Part shown: positions 22,532 through 33,300 of the stretch, piece by piece
Numbering within the stretch: position 1 is the stretch's first letter
Layout: each line of letters starts with the position of its first letter
Assembly (NCBI RefSeq): GCF_914767665.1
Contig: NC_059504.1
Location: 45,167,720 to 45,231,719 of the forward strand
Direction of reading: 5' to 3'
DNA from: Harmonia axyridis
Taxonomy: Eukaryota; Arthropoda; Insecta; Coleoptera; Coccinellidae
Length of the DNA stretch: 64,000 nt
Position numbers and translations under genes: made by a program
The notes under the pieces: model-generated
Seen by the model: only the letters and a program-made list of their open reading frames with translations
Database searches by the model: none
Told to the model about the DNA's origin: nothing

Positions 22532-22965
22532 ATCACTTTTTACTTTTAGATCGGTCTGGCTGAAGGTTTAACAATCGAATTATTGTTTGGCAAATTAATT
22601 TTAGGTTTTTAGATACTTAAATAACATCATATAAAAATTTCAGCCATACTGAAATATTTTGAAAAAATTTTTTTTTTCAATTCAAAATTAGCGTCTGGCA
22701 CAATTTAAACAACGATAAAAATATCTGGCAATAATATATTCATGTTGCGAAAAATTCAATAAAAATAATAAAAAAAAAAAAACTTCTTAAAATGATTTGA
22801 AAAATCGATATTTTACCTGTACAGGTAGGATGCGCACTGATGAACGCAACCACTACCGCCAGCCAGATAGCCCGTATGACGTCCGGGGGAGTGAGAGAGA
22901 TAGCATATATAAAAACTAGCCTACCTGAAATGCTTGTTTTCCCGACGTTGCTAGCTCTCGTACTA
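22532..22965 (-). repeat. Right terminal inverted repeat arm (~430 bp)
   Basis: Inverted copy of 20682-21113. The plus-strand open frame 22840-23148 that begins inside this arm and runs into the flank has no recognisable domain and is not supported. Confidence 0.9.
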
Positions 22966-22968
22966 ACA

Positions 22969-23849
22969 GTCTTCTCTCGATTTGTACAGCATGCTTTGAA
23001 CCTTCAACAGTTTTTTGGGGTAGGTTTGTTAATCAACAGTGTCTGGTTCATTGGTCTCTACATTGAATTGAATATGAAGCATACACTTTTCAAATCATGT
23101 AGTTCAAATATGTGTTTCTTCTTATGTTTATCTTATTCTCTCAATTAAAAGACCAAAAAAAGGGAAAGGGATTGATGTGAAGTCGGGAGATGAATGAAGA
23201 ATAGCTCAAAAGCTCATGAAACTTCATTTTTCAGCTCTCGTTCACCGAACAGATTGCTTTATAATTTCGTCACAATGTTCGTTATTTTTCAATCGATGAC
23301 AAATCAGTCCTTGAAGGACCACGTACTGCATCAGATGGAAATTTTCTTTCAGTGAATTTTCTCGAATATATTATATGTTGTAGATCTCATGATGCTGATT
23401 AAATGTCTTCATTACGTCACCGCTCTAAATTCTACCGTTTAGATTATATAGGGCGCTGAAAATGATTCTTCTAAAAGTTTAAATGGCCATTGTGAAGAAA
23501 CTTTTTCGAATACACAAATCAAATCGGGTATGCATTGTTTGTTCATAGAGTTGATTAAAGTCTACTGTAGATAAAAATGATTCCTGCACGCACAAAAGAT
23601 ATACAGGGTGAGTCCAACGATATCAAGTTCTTCAGTGATTTCCCAAAAATTGAGCGATGGAATTTCATTCATTTTCAGATATTTTGTGGGATATCAATAA
23701 TTAGCTATAGCTTTGACGAACTTAGAAGAAATTTTTCTTTGTTGTCATGAACATAGAAACACATGACAAGATATAGAGTTACTGTTAGTATTCCTAAAAT
23801 CTGGAATAATTTTCTGCAGCTTATTCTTGCTGGCTTTTTGCACATCGTC
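22969..23849. other. Non-coding DNA
   Basis: Flank of the long-TIR element. No gene or clear repeat seen, apart from a lone ACAGGGTGAGTCC motif near 23611 that resembles transposon ends in the window. Confidence 0.4.
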
Positions 23850-26650
23850 TTCACACATTTCAGTATAGTATTAATGTTTGCGCTGCTTCCCCATAATATA
23901 ACACCATAGCTGATCCTGCTATATGGAAATCGCTGTAATACATAGTGAGAGCGATCTCCACCGTAGCTTCCTCCATAACTCTCTTAATTCCATATATCAC
24001 TTTTGACAGTTGTTTCGATAGTGTCTCTATATGATAGTTCCATTTGAAATTATGTTGAAAGAATATTCCTAGAAATTTATACTTCTGTCTTAGCTGAAGT
24101 TTGGGCTGTGAAAGTGATTTTTTGGGTTTTTTATACATAAATTTGTAATTTATTGCAACTGAACCAAGATTTTGCTTGTACTAGTGAGCTTCTTGTTCTT
24201 TCTCCAACTTCATTCATATTCGGACTGTGGTTCAAAATACTTGTGTCATCAGCCAATGGGCAAATATCAGTGCATGTAATGTTCTATGGAAGATCATTGA
24301 TGTAGATCAGAAACAGTGGACCCAGTACCGAGCCCTGAGGTACTCCACAATGAATCGACTCCATTCCTGATGTCTCCCCATTCCATATGGTTGTTTGTTT
24401 TCTAGGTTTGATTTTAATAGTTTGAGCATATTACCCCTTATGCCATAGCGCTCTAGCTTGCTTAGTAATAGTTGATGGTCTACAGTGTCTACACAGTCGA
24501 ATGCTTTTGATATATCGCAGCATGCGATTCAACTCATTTCTTTTTAACTCATTTTCCTTAACAATAGCAGTTGTTGTGGATCTTTGTTTTCAATAGCCGT
24601 GTTGTATGTGGTTGAGAAGCTTGTATTTGTCAAACAATTTTGTAAGCCTGTATTTGAGTATAGACTTCAATACTTTAGATAGTGCTGGCAGAATATAAAT
24701 AGGTCTGAAGTTTTGCATGTCATCTTTGCACCCTTGTTTGTGCATTGGAGTAATTTTTGCAATTTTTATTGCTATTGGAAATGTTCCTTCAAAAAAACAA
24801 TTATTAATGAGACTTGTCAATGGTTTTACAAGGGTGTAAATTATTTTCTCAAGAATGACAGTGCTATATCCAGAGATGTTATTCGTTTTGCTTTAATTCT
24901 TTTGGTTGCTTCCAACACCCCTTTTTCGGTTATTTCAAAGAGAAAGAAGGTATGTGTATTTCTTTCAATTTTTGAGTTCAACTCTTGTGGTGTCAGAGAG
25001 TTATTCATTAGTTAATTTCGAATGTTAATGCCAATTTGTGAATGATATTTATTATAATTTTTTGACGAAAATGATGTTTTTGAGTCTGAGCAGTATTGTT
25101 CTCTATTTGCTCTAGTTCCTTTAATTACTGCCCACAGTGCCTTTAGGGTATTATCTGCTTGCGGTATGTATTGATGATTTGCTTGCTTTTTAGCCATCTT
25201 TATTTTCTCTTTATATTGTATCTTGAGCTTTCTATACATGATGTTTGCATTTTGTGTGGTTTGTTGATCTTGTAATGACTTCAACAGCATCAAGCGTACT
25301 TTCAAGTTCCCTCAACTCTGTTGTGTACCATGTAACTTTTTTTTCGTGGTCTCTTTTCTTAATCTTCTTGATGGGACATGAAGCTTCGAAGTCTCTGTTC
25401 AGTATTTTCAGAATGGTCGAAAGCATTATCTGGTGTCTCATCAGTTAACTTCTTGTTCCAGTTGATATCTTATAACCTGGTGGTCAGTTCTTTCAGGGTT
25501 GATTCATCAATTAGTCTCACTTCTTTGAATTCAGTTTTGTTGCTAATCTTCGTTGGATGTTCTGCTAGAACTGTAAGTATTTGTGGTTTGTCGTCTGAGA
25601 TGTGCGGCTCATAAGTTTCAGAATGGTAATTTTTTTATATCAAAAAATATATTATCTATTCATATTGAGCCGTATTATGTTGTTCTTGATGGTTCCCTGA
25701 AGCAGGGTAGCAGTCCTAAGGTACTCATATTATTCAAAAATTCTTGACTTAACTTGGTGGTTTATATTGATGTCACCACAAACATAAAGATTTTGTGGAT
25801 ATCTTCCAGTAATTATCGTCAGAAGATTATTCATATTTTCAAAGAATATTCCATTGTTTGTAGCTTGTAAGTACCTACTAGCACCATAGTATAAGGAAAG
25901 GATAGTAAGCCAACCTCCGTTTGACGGCAAGGAAATAGTCACCAGGGGTCGCTACTGTAGTTGGATTTGGATAAGTAACTCGATAATAGATAGCGCTGAA
26001 TCGTGAGCTATAGATGGCGCAGAAATAATACGATAATTCATTCAGTGGCGTGGTTGAAAAGGGGTCGCATGACATTGCCAACAATTTTTATGTTATTATT
26101 AAGTTATCACAAATACACGCCACTGGCGTAAAAATGCTTATTACAGAGCAGAAAAAATATCAAAATATAGAAATCTTCTGACCACTCTATTTCAAATATT
26201 TTAGTTCTTCAAAATAACACCGATTTTTTCAGAGGGCTCCACTTTACGGACCAATTTTTGACAGTAAAATTCGAGTAAAACGTGATTACAACTAGATGGC
26301 GCTCAACATCAACTAAATCGAAAAAAGCACTACACTGGCTTACTATCCTTTCCTTATACTATGCTAGTACTGTATTTAGTTAATGTATTTCAATTGCACA
26401 ACATTCAATGTTGATGTCTTCGACTAGGCTGGTGGTGATTGGTAGTATCTTTGATTCTAAAGTTTTGTCAATTATAATTGCTAAGCCTCCATGCTTTTAT
26501 TAACTCTGGAATAGTCTGCTGTAATTTTGTGACCCATTAAGTTAATGCTTTCTGGTTAGTACGATTATATCGGGTTTTTTGTCATGTAATAATAATTGGA
26601 ATTCATTTATTTTGTTTCTTAAACATTGTATATTTAGATTTAAGATATCA
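23850..26650 (-). pseudogene. Decayed LINE, endonuclease plus reverse transcriptase, split by a TIR element
   Basis: On the minus strand from high to low coordinate. First is an APE-type endonuclease start (NIQCLRNKINEFQLLLHDKK near 26620). After the 479-bp insertion comes NLYVCGDININ near 25770. A linker follows (KIKMAKKQANHQY near 25180). RT blocks then appear as KITPMHKQGCKDDMQNFRPI near 24740, GVPQGSVLGPLFLIYINDLP near 24320 and ADDTSILNHS near 24250. A thumb-like KFLGIFFQHNFKWN lies near 24050. No RNase H is seen. Many frameshifts and stops. The class appears to be Jockey/CR1-like. Confidence 0.8.
25885..26363. mobile_element. 479-bp TIR element inserted in the LINE
   Basis: Begins CATAGTATAAGGAAAGGATA and ends with its inverted counterpart (TATCCTTTCCTTATACTATG); the pairing extends about 28 bp to TAAGCCA. 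It is flanked by CTAGCAC (25878-25884) and CTAGTAC (26364-26370), a 7-bp direct repeat with one mismatch, a likely target duplication. No coding capacity. It contains two AGATGGCGC phrases and an internal CAGTGGCGTG/CACGCCACTG pair (26043-26125). Superfamily not determined. Confidence 0.8.
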
Positions 26651-27392
26651 TACCTCATTGTTTTGCTTGTCGAGTGAAAACACATTCCCATAAAATCAAG
26701 ATGAACTCGTAAATCTTAAGGTGTAACAAATAAACTTGTGGAAACTCCCCAAATCAATTGGTCAAAACCTTCCGCGGAGCGGAAGTTCGGCCATATGACG
26801 ACGTTCCAAAGTTCTATTCCCATGAACGTTTCAGCTTCAAGTTAGCATGTTAATCCTGTAAGATAATATTCGGTACAGGGAAGTTTCCGTACTGATTGTG
26901 TTTCACAGGGAGAAAGTTGGGGGGGATGAATCGAATTCGGCTGGGTATGATTAACGACCCAACTTCGGAAAAATCGAGGGTGAACTTGAGGCGCAAAGAA
27001 TAACATTGCATAAATTATGGAGTGAGTAAGGACTTTCGGAGTTCTGGTGTTTTCCTGCTGAGATTGTATTATACTCGTATCCAGTGATGAGCTGACAGGG
27101 TTGACTCTGATGTTATTGTTACGTCGGTTTTGTGGGTCTTTATTGTTTTATGACAGTTCAAATTGAATACCTTTTGCTTTATTATTCACGTTGATTAACT
27201 TTTGGAATCGTTTGTGGAACATTCTTACCTCCGTGAAATGTTAAACGCGTATGAATCTAATATGAAATCGAATGAGTGGATGTGAAAAATTACCTATTTC
27301 AATTATTTATTGCCAAAATTTCATAATGGAAAAAAAATTAATTCTTGAAATATTTGGATATTTCTATCTAAAAAGCGTGCTTTGAAGGTTTG
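26651..27392. other. Non-coding DNA
   Basis: No reading frame, TIR or exon-like segment recognised. Confidence 0.45.
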
Positions 27393-27394
27393 TA

Positions 27395-28697
27395 AAGGGT
27401 GTTTTTTTCGAGGTATATAACTTTAAGTTGGCATTTCTGTTCAATATGGCGACCAATTCAACAGCTGTCAAGTGATTTATTCTCAGTTTGGTTTGGCAAT
27501 TCATCATGAATAGACTCACGCCTGAACAACGCTTGCAAATTTATTGCAATTTTATCTCGAAAATAATGGTTCTGTGCGGAATACGTATCGCGCACTACGT
27601 CCATTTTATCGTGACAAAATCGTCCATCAGAGCAGTTAATTCGATTAATCATGGAACGTTTTCGCATCACATTTACTCTTATTGATAATTCGCATCCCCA
27701 GACACGTCGCACGGTGCGTACAGAAGAAGCTATTGCTGCTGTAGAGCGTAGCATTGAGGAAGACCCGAAAGAGTCTATCCGCCATCGAGCACAGGAATTG
27801 GATCTGTGTCCATCCACTCTATGGAAGATTTTGCGGAAGGATCTTGGTTTGCGTGCTTACAAAATCCAACTCGTGCAAGAATTGAAGCCAAACGATCATC
27901 AAGTAAGGCTAAAATTCGTCGAATGAGCCCAAAATGAGATTGCCGTTGTTCCCGGTTTTCATAAGCGAATTTTGTTTAGCGATGAAGCGCACTTCTGGTT
28001 GAATGGCTACGTCAACAAACAGAACTGCCGCATTTGGAGTGAAGCTAATCCTCAAGTGTATGTCGAAACACCGTTACATCCAGAAAAACTGACTGTTTGG
28101 TGCGCTTTATGGGTTGATGGAATCATTGGTCCGTACTTCTTCAAAAACGATGATGGCCAGAACGTTACACTCAATGGTGATCGGTATAGAGCCATGATTA
28201 CTAAATTTTTCATTCCTGAATTGAACAACCATGATGTCCAGGAGCTGTGGTTCCAACAAGACTGCGCAACATGTCACACAGCTCGTGCCACAATCGATTT
28301 ATTGAAAGACACGTTCGGTGACCGCCTAATTTCACGCTTTGGACCTGTGAATTGGCCTCCAAGATCTTGTCTTTTAACACCGCTAGACTACTTTTTGTGG
28401 GGCTATGTGAAGTCATTGGTCTATGCGGATAAGCCACAAACCCTTGTCCATTTGGAAGACAACATTCGCCGTGTTATTGTCGATATACGGCCACAAATGT
28501 TGGAAAAAGTCATCGAAAATTGGACGTCCAGATTGGACTACATCCGAGCCAGCCGTGGAGGTCATATGCCAGAAATCATATTTCAAATGTAATGCCAGAA
28601 GATTATCTTGCGGATAAAAAAAAATTCATGTCAATCGAATAATCCATCGTTGTTTTATTGCAATTTGAAATTTTATAGCTCAAAAAAAAACACCCTT
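27395..28697 (+). mobile_element. DD41D element (family A), full-length copy 2
   Basis: 1303 bp with AAGGGTGTTTTTTTCGAGG at the left and the inverted AAGGGTGTTTTTTTTTGAGC at the right. TA lies on both sides (27393-27394, 28698-28699). With the minus-strand copy at 29714-31011 it shows the full structure of the family: TIRs of about 33 bp, a short 5' leader, one transposase gene and a short 3' leader. The two copies are in opposite orientation about 1 kb apart. Confidence 0.9.
27506..28592 (+). pseudogene. DD41D transposase, almost complete, copy 2
   Basis: The ATG at 27506 begins MNRLTPEQRLQI, but a small insertion right after shifts the frame. The frame is restored by 27651 (MERFRITFTLIDNSH) with the HTH piece LDLCPSTLWKILRKDLGL. 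A TGA at 27924-27926 replaces a Trp codon found in the other full copy. The rest (27972-28592) is open: FSDEAHFWLNGYVNKQNC with the first Asp near 27980, WFQQDCATCHTAR with the second near 28262, and LTPLDYFLWGYVKS with the third near 28388. Counting gives 41 residues between second and third Asp, the DD41D signature known from the rosa-type group. It ends GGHMPEIIFQM. Confidence 0.88.
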
Positions 28698-28952
28698 TAT
28701 CACATCAATATTTGGAGTGATCGTGAATTCAGAGAATTCATAAGTTTTCAGAGCCTATCTGCATAATTCCCATGTGTATACTTCATGATGCGATAAAAAG
28801 TCCCACGGTATTCAGACAATCATCCGTCCTAATCGAATACAAATCCTTCAACCCCTTGTTTGCACATGGAATATTATCTTCGTCCCAATAGGCACCATTA
28901 ATTTTTACCAGCCATCCACAATTCTCACTGACATTTACATTTTCTGTTACAG

Positions 28953-29058
28953 CCTCTTCTCAGACCTTCGCAACCTGTCTGGAACAGCGTTGATGAACCT
29001 GCTGGCAGCAATGTTTATGGCTCAATTACTGTACGTTGTGGGTGTTGGAGGCATAGTT
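28953..29058 (+). CDS. Putative host exon: transmembrane helix of a methuselah/secretin-type GPCR
   Basis: A 106-bp open segment sits between a good acceptor (TTTTCTGTTACAG ending at 28952) and a good donor (GTGAGTATT from 29059). Read from its second base it encodes LFSDLRNLSGTALMNLLAAM followed by FMAQLLYVVGVGGIV. This is a short basic/polar lead, then a long hydrophobic helix, as in TM2 of family B (methuselah-like or adhesion) receptors, where R-L-x-G and a QLLF-like core are common. It is markedly more GC-rich than its surroundings. It begins with the last base of a codon and ends on a codon boundary. No other exons of this gene were recognised, so most of the window could be intron. The receptor family is a tentative call. 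Confidence 0.55.
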
Positions 29059-29711
29059 GTGAGTATTACATTCTGGTTTACCTCGTATAAATTGCCGTTA
29101 GAAATTTAACACCGTTTTAATTAAGCTTTGAGTTCGAACAGCCATAAGGTCTATTAACTGGAATTTGCCACCAGCAAAGGTTGGATGTTACAAGAGTCCT
29201 GGTAATTGAAATTGATTCAAAATTATATCACAGATGTTCCTTCTCGGATCAATTCCCAATCAGCCCGTTGATTGATATTGATATGAGTTGGTTGATTGGT
29301 TGTTTTCAGAGGATTGTGAAGAAATTCAAATTATATAACTAATGCTTTCAATTTTGAAGGAAATTGAAATTTGTATGCCTTCATTCCGGAAAATTGATAA
29401 TTGCTTCTGGTCATTCTCGACGTGTTGTCCCCAAGAATATTGAAGAGTCCCAGCCTAGAATTCTCTATTAAAATAACAAAGATCAACCCTACAGAAACTT
29501 AAAAAGGAGCGTTGAAGTGCACAATTTGTTTGATATCAATAAAGATGTTTTTTTTGTCAAGATTTCAGGCCATTTCTGTAACTATGGGAATAAGATATAA
29601 GCGCCTTTTAATTATAATACTTCTTTTCATATTGTAAATTCCCCAATGACGTCCGGATAACTCTCAGAAACCCACAAATAAGTGTGAAATTAAAATAAAA
29701 AAATATATATA
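29059..29711. other. Presumed intron downstream of the putative GPCR exon
   Basis: AT-rich, no repeat boundary recognised before the minus-strand DD41D element. The stretch 28700-28952 upstream of the exon is likewise featureless. Confidence 0.4.
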
Positions 29712-29713
29712 TA

Positions 29714-31011
29714 AAGGGTGTTTTTTTAGAGCTATAGAACTTTAAATTGCAATGAAACAACGATGGATTATTCGATTGACATGAATTTAATTAATTCGCA
29801 AGATAATCTTGTGGCATTACATTTTAAATATGATTTCTGGCATATGACCGCCACGGCTGGCTCGGATGTAGTCCAATCTGGACGACCAATTTTCAATGAC
29901 TTTCCAACATTTGTGGCCGTATATCGGCAATAACACGGCGAATGTTGTCTTCCAAATGGTCAAGAGTTTGTGGCTTATCCGCATAGACCAATGACTTTAC
30001 ATAGCCCCTAAGAAAGTAGTCTAGCGGTGTTAAATCAGAAGATCTTGGAGGCCAATTCACAGGTCCAAAACGTGAAATTACGCGGTCACCAAACGTGTCT
30101 TTCAATAAATCGATTGTGGCACGAGCTGTGTGACATGTTGCGCCGTCTTGTTGGAACCACAGCTCCTGAACATCATGGTTGTTCAATTCAGGAATGAAAA
30201 AGTTAGTAATCATGGCTCTATACCGATCACCATTGACTGTAACGTTCTGGCCATCATCGTTTTTGAAGAAGTACGGACCAATGATTCCATCAGCCCATAA
30301 AGCGCACCAAACAGTCAGTTTTTCTGGATGTACCGGTGTTTCGACATACACTTGAGGATTAGCTTCACTCCAAATGTGGCAGTTTTGTTTGTTGACGTAG
30401 CCATTCAACCAGAAGTGCGTTTCATCGCTAAACAAAATTCGCTTATGGAAATCGGGAACAACGGCAATCTCATTCTGTGCCCATTCGACGAATCTACGCC
30501 TTACTTGATGATCGTTTGGCTTCAATTCTTGCACGAGTTGGACTTTGTAAGCACGCAAACCAAGATCCTTCCGCAAAATCTTCCATAAAGTGGATGGACA
30601 CAGATCCAATTCCTGTGCTCGATGGCGGATAGACTCATTCGGGTCTTCCTCAATGCTACGCTCTACTGCAACTTAGCTTCTTCTGTACGCACCGTACGGC
30701 GTCTCTGGGGATGCGAGTTATCAATAAGAGTAAACGTGGTGCGAAAACGTTCCATGGTTGATCGAATTAACTGCTCTGATGGACAATTTTGTCGACGATA
30801 AGATGGACCTAGTGCGCGATACGTATTCCGCACAGAACCATTATTTTCGAAATGAAATTGCACTATTTGCAAGCGTTGTTCAGGCGTGAATCTATTCACG
30901 ATGAATTGCCAAACCAAACTGAGAATAAATCACTTGACAGCTGTTGAATCGGTCGCCATCTTGAACAGTAATGCCAACTTAAAGTTATATACCTCGAAAA
31001 AAAACACCCGT
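29714..31011 (-). mobile_element. DD41D element (family A), full-length copy 3, inverted
   Basis: 1298 bp; the left border on the + strand is AAGGGTGTTTTTTTAGAGC and the right is the inverted AAGGGTGTTTT counterpart (AAAACACCCGTT) with one change. TA lies outside each end (29712-29713 and 31012-31013). It lies head-to-head-inverted relative to copy 2, with the putative exon between them. Confidence 0.9.
29890..30917 (-). pseudogene. DD41D transposase, nearly complete, copy 3
   Basis: The start codon is GTG instead of ATG (IVNRFTPEQRLQIVQFHFEN). The N-terminal frame 30917-30663 runs through RTVRTEEA, where an altered GCTATTGCTGCTGTAG phrase shifts the frame. The second frame (30609-29893) covers MDLCPSTLWKILRKDLGL, FSDETHFWLNGYVNKQNC, WFQQDGATCHTARATIDLL and SSDLTPLDYFLRGYVKS, with all three catalytic Asp intact and 41 residues between the second and third. 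A 2-bp loss near 29897 changes the end to MLESH. All DDD residues survive but two frameshifts and the lost start make it inactive. Confidence 0.88.
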
Positions 31012-31013
31012 TA

Positions 31014-31504
31014 TATATACTGTCAAATACAAAAGATCCCGGCACACCATACTTAAAAGTGACTCTTATTGGTATCACATTTTTATCTGCTGAGTTCATA
31101 TTTATCAGCATTTATTTATATGAATTTCATTTGATAATGAATTTGTTTTGCGAGCAGGAAAAACATTGTTTTGACAGTCTGGAACGACATTTTCCATCTA
31201 TTGCTGGCGTCATGCCATTGCTAAAATAAATTGACTATAATGCCACTTATCCCGAAGAAGAACGAAATAAATTACATAGATTATGTCAACCCAATGGTTA
31301 CTTTACTTCCTTTATAGCAAAATGGGGACATAATAGTTATTTATGTACCAAGGGCATTAAGTAGATGTTTATGTCCAGAGGGTGATGATTTGTAAATCGT
31401 TCGAGGTTACCAACATCTCTTATAAACCGTGGTGCATACATACTTTTATGTCACAGCAGTTACTACATTCTCAAATTGAAAATTAATTTTTTTTGAGGCC
31501 TACT
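31014..31504. other. Non-coding DNA
   Basis: No gene or repeat recognised between the inverted DD41D copy and the LINE scrap. Confidence 0.4.
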
Positions 31505-31720
31505 ATCGTTGCTCATTATTATTTGAACTGGGGTCGTTGTGGCTCGGTAAGCCTTCCGGAAACTGCGACCATGTAGATCTCTTTTGTTCTCTACCCTACT
31601 TCATGGAAATCCAAGGAAGTTGCCAAGGTTAACACCTGCTGGCCTAAGAACCATTCATATGGGGAAGCCGGTCCTGGATACCCGTGAGGTAACGGCCAAG
31701 GCCCCTAATGAGGTTGTTTT
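31505..31720. mobile_element. Chimeric scrap of the RNase H LINE family
   Basis: The left part (to about 31625) is the 3' UTR of the family in minus orientation (TCGGTAAGCCTTCCGGAAAC, then CTCTACCCTACTTC). The right part (31640-31720) is the family in plus orientation (GGCCTAAGAACCATTCATAT, then GAGGTAACGGCCAAGGCCCC), matching 14640-14715. The two halves are thus joined back to back, as after an inversion or a twin-priming event. Confidence 0.65.
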
Positions 31721-31904
31721 ATCAATATTATCAATTGTTAAACTTCAAATGTAAACACTGAAGAATATAAAAGTATAAAACTTACCTAATTACATTATGC
31801 CCAAAGGCCATAAAATTTTTAGACTAAGCCTAAGGGAATAATATGCTCAATAATAACATTATTTACTATATTAAGACTTAACTATATTGAAACTTAACAA
31901 CTGA

Positions 31905-33300
31905 GTTCATTAGGAGAATCAACAAAATTTTAACAACAAACCTCAACAGCAAGAACATGACGAGAGCTATCAATACATATGCATGTTCAATTCTTACATA
32001 CTCTTTCGGTATCATTCCATGGAGCAAAACAGATATAGAAAACCTGCAACGCAAAATGAACACCTTGATGACGAAAGCACACAAGCACCATCCGAAAAGT
32101 AACATTGAGAGGACGACACTGCCGAGGAATAAGGGAGGCAGAGGTCTGCTAGACATCATGGAACTTGCCCATGGTCAAATTGAATGCCTACGAACATACT
32201 TCAAAGACAAATCAGGCACGTCAGAGATCTACAAAGTACTGTGTGAAGCAGACGAATCAACACCTTCACAACTGCACAAGGAGCAATTGTCATACAACCA
32301 CCAGACAATCCAAGAAAAACTGCAAAGATGGAGAGAAAAGCCCCTACATGGACGACATTTCAACGAGGTGAACCAGGATCATGTCGACATTGAAGCGTCG
32401 AACTATTGGCTCACATCAGGTGCGATGTATCCAGAAACGGAAGGCTTCTTTTTAGCCATCCAAGATCAAGTGATCTCAACAAGAAATTACTGCAAGCGAA
32501 CTATTACTGACGATCGATGCCGTTATGGTTGTCCAACGAATGAGACAATCCAACATATCACGGGAGGATGTCAAATGTTTGCAGGAAATGAATATAAAGA
32601 GAGACACGATGCAGTAGGAAAGATACTACACCAAGAAATGGCAACTAAATTAATACTAATTCATTCTGAAAAAGTGCCATAGTACAAGTACCGACCGGAA
32701 ACCATCCTGGAAGACAAACGCTATAAACTGTACTGGGATCGTACAGTTTTGACTGAAAACAGTCCCTTACAACAGGCCAGATATATTGCTAGTTGATAAA
32801 CATCAAAAGGCAGCAATACTTATCGACGTGGCAATACCTAATAACAATTACATGCGTCAAAAAGAGGTCGAACAAATTTCAAAATATAGGGACCTCGAAT
32901 TTCAGATAAAGTGCCAGTGGGGAATGATATCAACGAGAACTATTCCTATTATCATCTCAACAACAGGAATAGTACCCAAAAATCTCAAGAGAAATATCAA
33001 GCAACTAAGACTTAGTGAGTATATATGTAATATAATGCAAAAAGCTGTTCTTTTAGGTACTGCAAGGACGGTGAGAAAATTCCTAGGAAGAGAAGGACAG
33101 GTCCAAGGATCGCGTGTAAGAGGACCAGAAGTTCGACGACAACCAGGGGGACCACAAGGACCGGAAACGACCAAGCTCTACCCTTCTGATATTTTAAATA
33201 TCTGGGATTGAGTGAATGTTCCTCTTAGCGAGGAGGGAGAAGCTGACGGCGAGGAGAAATCCTACGCGTATAGGCAAAAGTCGGGGACATTATTAACTAA
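31905..33300 (+). pseudogene. C-terminal part of an R2/R4-type LINE with restriction-like endonuclease
   Basis: The frame 31905-32682 starts FIRRINKILTT and runs through AINTYACSILTYSFGIIPWS and LPRNKGGRGLLDI, the thumb region of such RTs. It then reaches a CCHC knuckle CRYGCPTNETIQHITGGC near 32520-32570 and ERHDAV. After a frameshift near 32690, the next frame has RPDILLVDKHQKAAILIDVA near 32775-32840, an RPD-x(n)-D motif like that of restriction-like endonucleases, then KEVEQISKYRDLEFQIK and NIMQKAVLLGTARTVRKFLG. This C-terminal arrangement (RT, CCHC, PD-D endonuclease) is that of R2/R4-type LINEs rather than APE-type ones. 5'-truncated; at least one frameshift. Confidence 0.7.

Larger units (their letters stand above)
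20682..22965 (+). mobile_element. Long-TIR DNA transposon, Academ-like, internally deleted
   Basis: The two ends are inverted copies of each other for about 425 bp (left to 21113, right from 22532). From 20714 inward they are almost identical. The outermost 21 bp match with three differences (TAGTCTAAGAGC against TAGTACGAGAGC), followed by a 12-13-bp block that differs. A 3-bp ACA flanks each side (20679-20681 and 22966-22968), a candidate target duplication. The interior carries remnants of a gene with a zinc-binding-like N-terminus and a FEN1/XPG-like nuclease part. Long TIRs, a short target duplication and an XPG-like nuclease fit the AcademX group of the Academ superfamily as I know it. 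The family placement is inference. Confidence 0.65.

Noticed and set aside
22840..23148. 102-residue plus-strand frame
   Set aside because: Starts inside the inverted repeat arm of the long-TIR element and runs into unrelated flank.
26043..26125. Nested mini-element with CAGTGGCGTG/CACGCCACTG ends
   Set aside because: No target duplication; could equally be internal sequence of the 479-bp element.
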